Shown here: piece after piece, positions 21,710 to 29,472 of the stretch
How positions within the stretch are numbered: the first letter of the stretch is position 1
Layout of the letters: each line of letters opens with the position of its first letter
From: Aldehydirespirator sp965116965
Lineage (GTDB): Bacteria; Actinomycetota; Acidimicrobiia; Acidimicrobiales; Aldehydirespiratoraceae
Direction: 5' to 3'
NCBI GenBank assembly: GCA_965116965.1
Contig: OZ220743.1
Location: forward strand, 930,001 to 994,000
DNA: 64,000 nt
Position numbers and translations under genes: made by a program
Notes under the pieces: generated by a model
Seen by the model: only the letters and a program-made list of their open reading frames with translations
Databases searched by the model: none
Told to the model about the DNA's origin: nothing

Positions 21710-24477
21710 CCGCGACAGAGCCCCAGGCTGGCGTGGAGATCGAGGTCGATGGCACGACTGTGGCCGCGAAGTCGGGAGAGATGCTGATAGCGGCCTGCGA
21801 GCGCAGCGGCACCTACATACCGAGGTTCTGCTACCACTCGCGGATGAGCCCGGTGGGGATGTGCCGCATGTGCCTGGTGGAGGTGGACACGGGGCGGGGC
21901 TTCGCCCTGCAGCCCTCGTGCATGGTGCCGGTGTCGGAGGGCATGAAGGTGTCGACCGAGTCCGAGGTCACCAAGAAGGCCCAGGACGGCGTGCTCGAGT
22001 TCCTGCTCATCAACCACCCGCTCGACTGCCCGGTCTGCGACAAGGGCGGCGAGTGCCCCCTGCAGGATCAGACCATGGCCTACGGGCCGGGGGAGACCCG
22101 CTTCGTGGAGGAGAAGCGACACTTCGCCAAGCCCATCGCCATCAGCGAGACTGTCTACCTCGACAGGGAGCGCTGCATCCTGTGCGACCGCTGCACCCGT
22201 TTCGCCGACGAGGTGGCCGGCGACGCCCTCATCCACTTCATGGGCCGCGGCAATCACACCGAGGTCAACACCTTCCCCGATGAGCCCTTCGCCTCGTACT
22301 TCTCGGGCAACACCGTTCAGATCTGCCCGGTGGGCGCGCTGACCGCCGCGCCGTACCGCTTCAAGGCGCGGCCCTGGGATCTCACCGAGACGCTGTCCAC
22401 CGCCTGGGTCGACAGCGTGGGAGCCAGGGTGGCCGTGCAGGCGTCGCGCAACCGGGTGCTGCGGGTGCTGGGCGCCGACGCCGACGCCGTCAACTGGGGC
22501 TGGCTGACGGACAAGGAGCGCTTCGGCTTCGAGGCCCTCAACAGCGAGGAACGCCTCTCCGCGCCGATGCTGAGGGACGCAAGAGGCGGTGGTGGCACAC
22601 AGTGGCGAGAGGCCGGCTGGTCAGAGGGGCTCGACCGGATTGTCGGCGCGCTGGCCGAGGCCCCGCCCGAGCGTGTGGCTGTGCTGGGCGGGGCCCGGCT
22701 CACGAACGAGGCCCAGTACATGTGGGCCAAGCTGGCCAAGGGAGTGATCGGCACCGACAACGTCGACGCCCGGCTCGGCGACGGCCTCGACCCGGAGCTC
22801 GTCCTCGGCCTGCCCCGGGCGACCATCGACGACGCCTGCCGTCTGGAAGGCACCGTGGTGCTGATCGGCCCCGACCCCAAGGAGGAACTGGGCACCCTCT
22901 ACCTGCGGTTGCGTCAGGCCATCATCAACAAAGACGTGAAGCTGATAGAGGTCACCCCCTGCGCCACCGGCCTGTCACACCTTGCACGGCACTCCCTACG
23001 CCCCCGCCCCGGCACGACCGCCCGACTCGTCCGAGCCCTGATGCTGGCGACCGACCCCGAAGTTGTCCGGCATGCCGTCATGGAGGAGCCCGTCCCGGAG
23101 GAGCCCGTCATGGGCGTACTCGCCGGTGGTCGGAAGGGTGATCTGGTCGCTGAGCTACGAGAGCTGCTGGGTACTGCTGACACCGCTCTGGGCGTCGATG
23201 CTGCGAACATCAGGTCGGCCGCCCGGGCTCTGGCGGCCGCGGCCGGCAACGTGACGGTGGTGCTAGGTCGCGCCTCGCTGAGTGAGGCCGCCGAGGTTGT
23301 CGAGTCGGCCGCGGCGGAGCTGAGCGGCCTGTCCTCGACGCGCTTCCTCCCGGCGTTGCGGAGAGGCAACGTGATGGGAGCGCTGGAGATGGGGCTGGCA
23401 CCGGGCCTGCTGCCCGGCCGCACACGTTCCGGGAACGCGTTGGAGGTCGAGGGTGCCGTGGACGCCGTGGATGTAGAGGGCGGCTTGGATGCCGGGGACG
23501 CCGAGGGCGCCGTGGCCGGCGGGGCCGTGGCCGGTGCGTGGCCCCGGTTGCCTGCATCCGCGGGCCTGGACGCGGCCGGTGCACTCCGGGCGGCCGCGCG
23601 CGGCGAGATCGACGTGCTCGTGCTCCTTGGTGCCGATCCGCTGAACGACTTCATCGACCGCGATCTCGCCTACCGGGGCCTGAGAGGAGCAGGGCTCGTG
23701 GTGGCGGTAGACCTGTTTGTGAACGACTCGTCTTCGCTGGCCGCCGACGTCGTGCTCCCGGCCGCCGGTCCTACCGAGTGCGCCGGCACGTTCACCAACC
23801 TGGAGGGCCGGGTCAGCCCCATGAGCCGCATGGTCACCCCGCCGGGAACGGCCCGCCCCGACTGGATGATCGCAGCCGACCTGGCCGAAAGGCTCGAGCC
23901 AGGCTCAGCCGAGGGTCTCGATTCGCCCGAGGCCATCCGAGCCGAACTCGCCCAAGTCTCGGAGGTCCACGCCTCGCTCACCGAGGAGGCCCTGAACGCG
24001 AGTCCCGTCGAAGGAGTGCGCCTAGCGCCCCCCGGCGCAACCGGCGAGGCCGGGGGGTGGCGCAGGTCCGGGCGGTCGACAATGGGGCGAAGTCCCGTCG
24101 GCCGGACGGAGCCTGCGACAGGACCCGCCGGCCGGGAGGACCCACCCGAGGAAGCACCTGAGGGCGCCTTCCTGCTGGTGGCCACCCGCACCATGTACGA
24201 CGACGGCACAATGCTGCGCCACTGCGAGTCGAGCCGCGGCCTGGCCCCGGCCGCCTCCGCCCGCATCAACCCGGCCGACCTCGACTCGAGCGGTCTGGGC
24301 GAAGGCGCCGCCGTTCGGGTCGTCTCCGACTTCGGTCACATCGAGGCGACCCTGACCGCCGACGGCGGCGTGCCTCCCGGCTCGCTGAAGATCCACTGGC
24401 TGGCACCGGGCGCGCCGGCCAACGCTCTCATCGCCGCGGGCACCGACATCACCGTGGTGGAGGTGGAAGCCCGATGA
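21706..24477 (+). CDS. nuoG: NADH-quinone oxidoreductase subunit G (first complex I), with in-frame repeat insertion
   Basis: 923 aa from GTG 21706, coupled to the preceding mini-ORF; a longer frame with ATG at 21616 would read through the repeat. The N-terminal [2Fe-2S] ligands are in FCYHSRM and GMCRMC, the His-ligated cluster region is HPLDCPVCDKGGECPLQD, and a further [4Fe-4S] set is CILCDRCTRF plus a distal Cys. A molybdopterin-oxidoreductase-like domain without obvious cofactor ligands follows. A Val/Gly/Asp-rich stretch (~580-605) and a 31-residue Arg-rich repeat-derived segment (~781-811) interrupt the C-terminal part. The latter lies before a final oxidoreductase subdomain. Confidence 0.94.
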   Translation: MTATEPQAGVEIEVDGTTVAAKSGEMLIAACERSGTYIPRFCYHSRMSPVGMCRMCLVEVDTGRGFALQPSCMVPVSEGMKVSTESEVTKKAQDGVLEFLLINHPLDCPVCDKGGECPLQDQTMAYGPGETRFVEEKRHFAKPIAISETVYLDRERCILCDRCTRFADEVAGDALIHFMGRGNHTEVNTFPDEPFASYFSGNTVQICPVGALTAAPYRFKARPWDLTETLSTAWVDSVGARVAVQASRNRVLRVLGADADAVNWGWLTDKERFGFEALNSEERLSAPMLRDARGGGGTQWREAGWSEGLDRIVGALAEAPPERVAVLGGARLTNEAQYMWAKLAKGVIGTDNVDARLGDGLDPELVLGLPRATIDDACRLEGTVVLIGPDPKEELGTLYLRLRQAIINKDVKLIEVTPCATGLSHLARHSLRPRPGTTARLVRALMLATDPEVVRHAVMEEPVPEEPVMGVLAGGRKGDLVAELRELLGTADTALGVDAANIRSAARALAAAAGNVTVVLGRASLSEAAEVVESAAAELSGLSSTRFLPALRRGNVMGALEMGLAPGLLPGRTRSGNALEVEGAVDAVDVEGGLDAGDAEGAVAGGAVAGAWPRLPASAGLDAAGALRAAARGEIDVLVLLGADPLNDFIDRDLAYRGLRGAGLVVAVDLFVNDSSSLAADVVLPAAGPTECAGTFTNLEGRVSPMSRMVTPPGTARPDWMIAADLAERLEPGSAEGLDSPEAIRAELAQVSEVHASLTEEALNASPVEGVRLAPPGATGEAGGWRRSGRSTMGRSPVGRTEPATGPAGREDPPEEAPEGAFLLVATRTMYDDGTMLRHCESSRGLAPAASARINPADLDSSGLGEGAAVRVVSDFGHIEATLTADGGVPPGSLKIHWLAPGAPANALIAAGTDITVVEVEAR
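24047..24141 (+). repeat. 95-bp dispersed element, copy 2 (inside nuoG)
   Basis: Second copy of the 21606-21700 element, inserted in frame in nuoG codons ~781-812 and read as ...GGWRRSGRSTMGRSPVG.... No stop codon is introduced and the frame downstream is intact. Confidence 0.85.
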
Positions 24478-24569
24478 ATCGCGCTGCGGAGCCCAACTTC
24501 AATGAGTTGACCACATATATGGTGGCTAACCCATTGAAGTTCGCCGGACGGGGGCGGGGGGCCCGATGA
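24474..24569 (+). CDS. Junction mini-ORF between nuoG and nuoH (31 aa)
   Basis: ATGA overlap with nuoG at its start and ATGA overlap with nuoH at its end. The last three codons (GCC-CGA-TGA preceded by a Gly codon) copy the end of nuoG (GAA-GCC-CGA-TGA). The body is a 47-bp palindromic element, so the reading frame passes through a strong hairpin. The sequence is visibly AT-richer than the flanking genes. Confidence 0.4.
   Translation: MNRAAEPNFNELTTYMVANPLKFAGRGRGAR
24495..24541. repeat. 47-bp palindromic element in the nuoG-nuoH junction
   Basis: Arms AACTTCAATGAGTT and AACCCATTGAAGTT (one mismatch over 14 bp) with a 19-base loop whose centre CCACATATATGGTGG is itself near-palindromic. 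Arm and loop lengths equal those of the 3340-3446 elements, although the arm sequence differs. Confidence 0.75.
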
Positions 24570-25837
24570 GCGGCACTCTCGTGCTGGCTGCCGATCCCAT
24601 GCTGGCCGGCGACATCGGCCTGGTCGAGGTCGTGTTGACGCTGGCCAAGGTGGTGGTGGCCTTCGCGTTCCTGCTGGTGGCCGTGATGCTGATGATCTGG
24701 TTCGAGCGCAAGCTCCTGGGAGGGATGCATCAGCGGTTCGGGCCCACGATCGCGGGACCTTTCGGCATCCTGCAGACCCTCGCCGACGGCACCAAGCTCT
24801 TCTTCAAGGAGGATCTGGTGCCGGACCGGTCGGACCGGTTCGTGTTCAAGCTGGCGCCGTACCTGTCGCTCATCCCGGCCTTCCTGGCCTTCGCCATCGT
24901 CCCGCTGGGCGGAGACTTCAACAACGGCGGCGAGGTCGAGTGGTGGGGTCGCACCACCTACCTGCAGGTGGCCGACCCGCCGATCGGGATCCTGCTGTTC
25001 CTGGCGATGAGCTCGGTGGCCGTCTACGGGGTGATGCTGGCCGGGTGGTCGTCGGGGTCCAAGTACCCGCTGCTGGGATCGGTGCGGGCGTCGGCGCAGA
25101 TGGTGAGCTACGAAGCCGCTCTGGGTCTGGCGGTGGCGTCGATCGTGCTGGTGACCGGGGGCCTTTCCACCCATGACATGGTGGTTGCGCAGGCGGCCGA
25201 GGGCTACTTCGGCATCGTCCCCCGCTGGAACGTGATCGTCACCGGCCTGGTGCCCTTCATCGTGTTCATGATCGCGGGAACGGCCGAGCTCAACCGCCCG
25301 CCCTTCGATCTGGTCGAGGCCGAGCAGGAGCTCGTGGGCGGCTTCCACACCGAGTACTCGTCGATCCGTTTCGCGCTGTTCTTCCTGGCCGAGTTCATGA
25401 ACACCATCACGATGTCGGCCATCATCGTCACCCTGTTCTTCGGCGGGCCGGCCGGTCCCGTGCTGGTCAGCGAACTTGGCGGTGTCGGCATCGCCTGGGC
25501 GTGGGGCGTTGTGTGGTTCTTCCTGAAGCTGTTCGTGCTGCTGTTCTGCTTCGTGTGGATGCGGGCCACGCTGCCCCGGTTCCGTTACGACCAGCTCATG
25601 GACCTCGGGTGGAAGGCGCTCATACCGGTGGCGCTGGGCTGGTTCCTGTTCCTGACCGCTCTGGAGGTGGGGCGTGAGCGGGGCTGGAGCGAGGCCGCGG
25701 TCACCGTCGTGTCGCTGCTGGCGTTCGCCGCAGCGGCCCTGCTGCTGGTCCGGGCGGTGCGAAGTGGCCGCCGTATTCGTGACAGCGAGGCAGTGCGCCC
25801 CGACGAGAGTTCCGATCCGGTTGAGGAGAAGGCCTGA
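24566..25837 (+). CDS. nuoH: NADH-quinone oxidoreductase subunit H (first complex I)
   Basis: 423 aa, the membrane subunit linking the quinone site to the proton channels. About eight to nine helices are seen, with the family motifs ERKLLGGMHQRFGPTIAGPFGILQ, AELNRPPFDLVEAEQELVGGFHTEYS and WMRATLPRFRYDQLM. A hydrophilic tail of ~30 residues follows an extra C-terminal helix pair. Only 1 bp separates its stop from the nuoI GTG. Confidence 0.96.
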   Translation: MSGTLVLAADPMLAGDIGLVEVVLTLAKVVVAFAFLLVAVMLMIWFERKLLGGMHQRFGPTIAGPFGILQTLADGTKLFFKEDLVPDRSDRFVFKLAPYLSLIPAFLAFAIVPLGGDFNNGGEVEWWGRTTYLQVADPPIGILLFLAMSSVAVYGVMLAGWSSGSKYPLLGSVRASAQMVSYEAALGLAVASIVLVTGGLSTHDMVVAQAAEGYFGIVPRWNVIVTGLVPFIVFMIAGTAELNRPPFDLVEAEQELVGGFHTEYSSIRFALFFLAEFMNTITMSAIIVTLFFGGPAGPVLVSELGGVGIAWAWGVVWFFLKLFVLLFCFVWMRATLPRFRYDQLMDLGWKALIPVALGWFLFLTALEVGRERGWSEAAVTVVSLLAFAAAALLLVRAVRSGRRIRDSEAVRPDESSDPVEEKA

Positions 25838-25838
25838 C

Positions 25839-26615
25839 GTGGGTTACTTGCACGGCTTCGCAGTCACCCTGCGGCAACTGTTCCTTCCCCGGGTCACCAC
25901 CGACTACCGGGGCGGCTTCGACGACTCGCCCAAGGACGTCAAGAGGGAGAAGCCGGAACGACTGCACGGCCGTCACGTGCTCAACCGCTACGACGACGGC
26001 ATGGAGAAGTGCATCGGCTGTGAACTGTGCGCGGGAGTGTGCCCGGCCGACTGCATCTACGTGCGCGGCGCCGACAACGATCCCGACGACCCGGTCGCGC
26101 CGGGCGAGCGCTACGGCTACGTGTACGAGATCAACTACCTGCGCTGCATCCATTGCGATCTCTGCGTGGAGGCCTGCCCCACCCAGGCCATCACCGAGTC
26201 GAAGCTCTTCGAGTTCTCGTTCACCAGCCGCGACGACGCCATCTACACCAAGGACGAGCTGCTGGTGGACGACGACGGCCGGCCCCGCCGGATGCCTTGG
26301 GAGGACTGGCGGGAGGGCGACGACGCCTTGACCTCCGGCTGGATGCGGGCCACATCGCCTTCCGGTGATCAGCGCTACGTGGGCGAGGTGGCCTGGTCCG
26401 GCGAGCTCGGCTACGGCTTCCGCGATGCTGAGCCTGCGGATGCTGAGGATCCTCCGCTGGTTGACGATCAGCCGATTGTCCGCAAGTTCCTGGATGCGTC
26501 GCCTGATGAGGAGGATTCTCCGCTGGTTGACGATCAGCCGATTGTCCGCAAGTTCCTGGATGCGTCGCCTGATGAGGAGGCTCCCCCGGCCGACGGGGGG
26601 CCGAGCGATGGCTGA
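25839..26615 (+). CDS. nuoI: NADH-quinone oxidoreductase subunit I (first complex I) with C-terminal tandem repeat
   Basis: 258 aa, the 23-kDa subunit with clusters N6a and N6b: CIGCELCAGVCP and CIHCDLCVEACP. The GTG start overlaps no gene but lies 2 bases after nuoH. The C-terminus carries two perfect or near-perfect 22-residue repeats (PLVDDQPIVRKFLDASPDEE) encoded by a 66-bp tandem duplication at 26445-26576, beyond the normal family length. It overlaps nuoJ by 8 bp. Confidence 0.95.
   Translation: MGYLHGFAVTLRQLFLPRVTTDYRGGFDDSPKDVKREKPERLHGRHVLNRYDDGMEKCIGCELCAGVCPADCIYVRGADNDPDDPVAPGERYGYVYEINYLRCIHCDLCVEACPTQAITESKLFEFSFTSRDDAIYTKDELLVDDDGRPRRMPWEDWREGDDALTSGWMRATSPSGDQRYVGEVAWSGELGYGFRDAEPADAEDPPLVDDQPIVRKFLDASPDEEDSPLVDDQPIVRKFLDASPDEEAPPADGGPSDG
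26445..26576 (+). repeat. 66-bp tandem duplication in the nuoI 3' end
   Basis: Two units start at 26445 and 26511 and differ at one codon (GGATCCT versus GGATTCT). The unit is AT-richer than the surrounding gene (for example GATTGTCCGCAAGTTCCTGG). In-frame period 22 codons. Confidence 0.9.
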
Positions 26616-27165
26616 GGCGGTGTTCGCCGTCTCGGCGGTGATCATTCTGGCCGGCGCGATCGGCGTGGTGGCCAGCCGCAACCCGGTGCATGCCGCCCTG
26701 TTCCTGGTGCAGACGCTGGTGGGTGTGGCCGTGCTGTTCGTGCTGAACGACGCTCACTTCCTGGCTGCGGTCCAGGTGGTCGTATACGCCGGCGCCATCG
26801 TGATCCTCTTCCTGTTCGTGATAATGCTGCTGGGCGTCGACAAGGCCGAGGAACTGAGAATCGAGCCCATCCTCGGGCAGCGACCGCTGGCCGCGGTCGT
26901 CGGCGTGGCCCTGGCCGGGGTCTTGGGCACTGTCGTCATCACCGGCGCCGACGTGCTCACCGGGCTGCGCCGCTCCGGCGGGGACCGGGCCCTCGACGGC
27001 GACGCCACCGACATCGAGCGCATGGGTCGGGTGCTGTTCGGTGAGTTCGCCTTCGCGGTGGAGATCACCGCGGCCCTGCTGACCGTGGCCGTGGTGGGAG
27101 CGGTCGTCCTGACCAGGCGGGCCTCCCGCTCCGACGGGTCCGAGACGGCGGGCGCGGCCAAGTGA
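26608..27165 (+). CDS. nuoJ: NADH-quinone oxidoreductase subunit J (first complex I)
   Basis: 185 aa with five transmembrane helices. The family core SRNPVHAALFLVQTLVGVAVLF...AAVQVVVYAGAIVILFLFVIMLL is intact and includes the pi-bulge helix 3. ATG 26608 overlaps the nuoI stop by 8 bases. Downstream lies a 38-codon mini-ORF before nuoK. Confidence 0.95.
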   Translation: MAEAVFAVSAVIILAGAIGVVASRNPVHAALFLVQTLVGVAVLFVLNDAHFLAAVQVVVYAGAIVILFLFVIMLLGVDKAEELRIEPILGQRPLAAVVGVALAGVLGTVVITGADVLTGLRRSGGDRALDGDATDIERMGRVLFGEFAFAVEITAALLTVAVVGAVVLTRRASRSDGSETAGAAK

Positions 27166-27278
27166 CGCCCGCTCTTGTTCGCTTCGCTCACGGGCCGCTC
27201 GGGCCACGGCCGCGCTCCGCGGCCTGCGTGGCGCCTACGAGCAGTCGGCGTGTCCGCTCGGCCTCTGGAGACGCGTGA
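27162..27278 (+). CDS. Junction mini-ORF between nuoJ and nuoK (38 aa)
   Basis: GTG at 27162 overlaps the nuoJ stop (GTGA), and the ORF stop TGA at 27276-27278 overlaps the nuoK GTG at 27275. It passes through an R46 repeat in a different frame (TPALVRFAHGPLGPRPR...) from the nuoB-nuoC mini-ORF, so the frame, not the peptide, is what is kept. Confidence 0.4.
   Translation: MTPALVRFAHGPLGPRPRSAACVAPTSSRRVRSASGDA
27169..27265 (+). repeat. R46 dispersed repeat, copy 5
   Basis: CCCGCTCTTGTTCGCTTCGC...GGGCCGCTCGGGCCACGGCC at its start and CCGCTCGGCCTC (about 27254-27265) at its end, showing the full element of ~97 bp with a variable middle. Confidence 0.85.
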
Positions 27279-27592
27279 TGGATCTGGCCGGGCTGTCGAC
27301 GGGCTGGTACCTGGCGCTGTCGGTCGCACTCTTCGCCATCGGCGGGGTCGGTCTGCTGGTGCGGCGCAACCCGCTGGTGATGTTCATGTGCGTGGAGTTG
27401 ATGCTCAACGCGGTGAACGTGGTCTTCGTGGCCCTCGGCGCCGGGCTGAACGACGTCGGCGGTCAGGTCGCGGTGTTCTTCGTGCTGGTGGTGGCGGCCA
27501 CCGAGGTGGTCATCGGTCTCGCACTGGTAGTGGCCATCAACCGGCGGCGCTCGGGCGCGACCGCCGACGACGTCTCGCTTCTGAAGGGCTGA
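27275..27592 (+). CDS. nuoK: NADH-quinone oxidoreductase subunit K (first complex I)
   Basis: 105 aa from GTG 27275 (or 104 from ATG 27278). Three helices with the two conserved membrane Glu residues in MCVELMLNAVNV and the AATEVVIGLA helix, characteristic of this Mrp-related subunit. nuoL begins 2 bp after its stop. Confidence 0.95.
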   Translation: MMDLAGLSTGWYLALSVALFAIGGVGLLVRRNPLVMFMCVELMLNAVNVVFVALGAGLNDVGGQVAVFFVLVVAATEVVIGLALVVAINRRRSGATADDVSLLKG

Positions 27593-27594
27593 GG

Positions 27595-29472
27595 ATGCTC
27601 GAGGCCGCCTGGCTGATCTGCGCCTTCCCGTTGGCCGGTTTCGCGGTGCTGCTGGCGTTGGGCCGCCGCCTCGGCGAGCCCCGAGCCGGCTGGTTGGCCA
27701 CGGTGGCCATGGCCGGATCCTTCGTGTGCTCCGTGGCGGTGTTCGCCAGCTTGATGGCTCGTGACCCGGCCGAGCGCCGCTTCGTCGTCACCCTGTTCGA
27801 GTGGGTCCCGGCCGGCGACTTCTCGGTCGACGCCGGCCTGCTCGTCGATCCGCTGTCGGTGACGATGGCGCTGTTCGTCACCGGGGTGGGGGCCCTCATC
27901 CACCTCTACGCCATCGGCTACATGCACGGCGACGGCGACTTCTCGAAGTTCTTCGTCTATCTCAACCTGTTCGCCTTCTCGATGCTGGTGCTGGTGCTGG
28001 GCGACAACCTGGCCCTCACCTTCCTGGGCTGGGAGGGGGTGGGGGTGTGCTCCTACCTGCTCATCTCGTTCTGGTTCACCGACGAGGCCAACGCCGCCGC
28101 AGGCAAGAAGGCGTTCATCACCAACCGGGTGGGCGACTGGGGCTTCATGCTGGCGATATTCTGGGCCTTCGGCGCGCTGGGGTCGGTGCGCTACCTGGAC
28201 CTGTTCGGCCAAGCCGGTTCGCTGCCGTCGACCACTGCGACCGCCATCGTGATCCTGCTCTTTGTGGGCGCGGCCGGAAAGTCGGCCCAGCTTCCGCTCT
28301 ACATCTGGCTTCCCGACGCCATGGCCGGCCCCACCCCGGTCTCGGCGCTCATCCACGCGGCCACCATGGTCACAGCCGGCGTCTACCTGATGGTGCGGGT
28401 CAACCCGCTGATCGCGGTAGCCGACGCCTGGGCGCCCGGCGTGATCGCCTGGGTCGGGGTCGCCACCGCCTTGTTCGCCGCGGGTGCGGCCATGGCCCAG
28501 AACGACATCAAGAAGGTGCTGGCCTACTCTACGATCAGCCAGCTCGGCTACATGATGCTGGCCGTCGGCACGGGCGCCTATGTGGCCGCCATCTTCCACA
28601 TGGTGACCCACGCCTTCTTCAAGGCGCTGCTGTTCCTGGGGTCCGGTTCGGTCATCCACGCCCTCGACGGCGACCAGGACATGCGCCGCTACGGGGCGTT
28701 GCGGACCGCCATGCCGGTGACTGCCGTCACGTTCATCGTGGGCTGGCTGGCCATAGCCGGGGTGCCGCCGTTCGCGGGGTTCTGGTCCAAGGACGAGATC
28801 CTGGCCTACGCATGGGACGCCAGCCCGGCGCTGTGGCTGGTGGGGATCGTCACTGCGGTCCTGACCGCGTTCTACATGAGCCGGCTGGTGTTCATGACGT
28901 TCTACGGCAAGGCCCGCCAAGGCGAAGGCGTCCGCCCCCACGAGCCGTCCCGGCTGATGACGGCGCCGCTGGTGGTGCTGGCCGGCGCGGCGGTGGTTGC
29001 TGGGGGGCTCAACCTGCCGTTCACCAAGGACCTTCACTTCCTGGGGGCGTGGCTGGAGCCCTCGATGTTCGGCAACGAGGCCCATCTGAGTCTGGGCGGC
29101 GGGGCCCAGTGGCTGCTGGCGCTGGTGTCGATGGCCGGCGCGGCGATCGGGATCGCGGGCGCGGTGGCGGTGTACCTGCAGCACCGTCTGCCAGCCGGCC
29201 GGGTGGAGCTGCCGGCCGCGGCCCGGGCCTTCTACGTCGACGAGGCGTGGACCCGCTTCGTGGGCGGCCCGGGCCGGCGGGCCTTCGAGGGGGTCGCCGC
29301 CTTCGACGCCAACGTGGTGGACGGCGCGGTTGACGGCGTGGGCCGCTCGGTGCGGGCCGGCGGCGCCCTGCTACGGCGGGTGCAATCGGGCTTCGTTCGG
29401 TCGTACGCGCTGCTGACCGCGGCCGGCGCGGTCGCGCTGCTGGTCTGGTTCCTCGTCAGGACGAGCTTCTAG
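27595..29472 (+). CDS. nuoL: NADH-quinone oxidoreductase subunit L (first complex I)
   Basis: 625 aa, the distal antiporter-like proton pump. Motifs include GWEGVGVCSYLLI, KKAFITNRVGDWGF, LPDAMAGPTPVSALIHAATMVTAG, NDIKKVLAYSTISQLGYMML and HAFFKALLFLGSGSVIHA. The ~12-14 helix core is followed by the lateral helix region and a terminal helix. nuoM starts directly after the TAG. Confidence 0.96.
   Translation: MLEAAWLICAFPLAGFAVLLALGRRLGEPRAGWLATVAMAGSFVCSVAVFASLMARDPAERRFVVTLFEWVPAGDFSVDAGLLVDPLSVTMALFVTGVGALIHLYAIGYMHGDGDFSKFFVYLNLFAFSMLVLVLGDNLALTFLGWEGVGVCSYLLISFWFTDEANAAAGKKAFITNRVGDWGFMLAIFWAFGALGSVRYLDLFGQAGSLPSTTATAIVILLFVGAAGKSAQLPLYIWLPDAMAGPTPVSALIHAATMVTAGVYLMVRVNPLIAVADAWAPGVIAWVGVATALFAAGAAMAQNDIKKVLAYSTISQLGYMMLAVGTGAYVAAIFHMVTHAFFKALLFLGSGSVIHALDGDQDMRRYGALRTAMPVTAVTFIVGWLAIAGVPPFAGFWSKDEILAYAWDASPALWLVGIVTAVLTAFYMSRLVFMTFYGKARQGEGVRPHEPSRLMTAPLVVLAGAAVVAGGLNLPFTKDLHFLGAWLEPSMFGNEAHLSLGGGAQWLLALVSMAGAAIGIAGAVAVYLQHRLPAGRVELPAAARAFYVDEAWTRFVGGPGRRAFEGVAAFDANVVDGAVDGVGRSVRAGGALLRRVQSGFVRSYALLTAAGAVALLVWFLVRTSF

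Noticed and set aside
24491..24545. Possible integron attC site at the 47-bp hairpin
   Set aside because: The left side matches RYYYAAC but the right side lacks GTTRRRY, no integrase gene is present, and the copy at 3340 does not match either.
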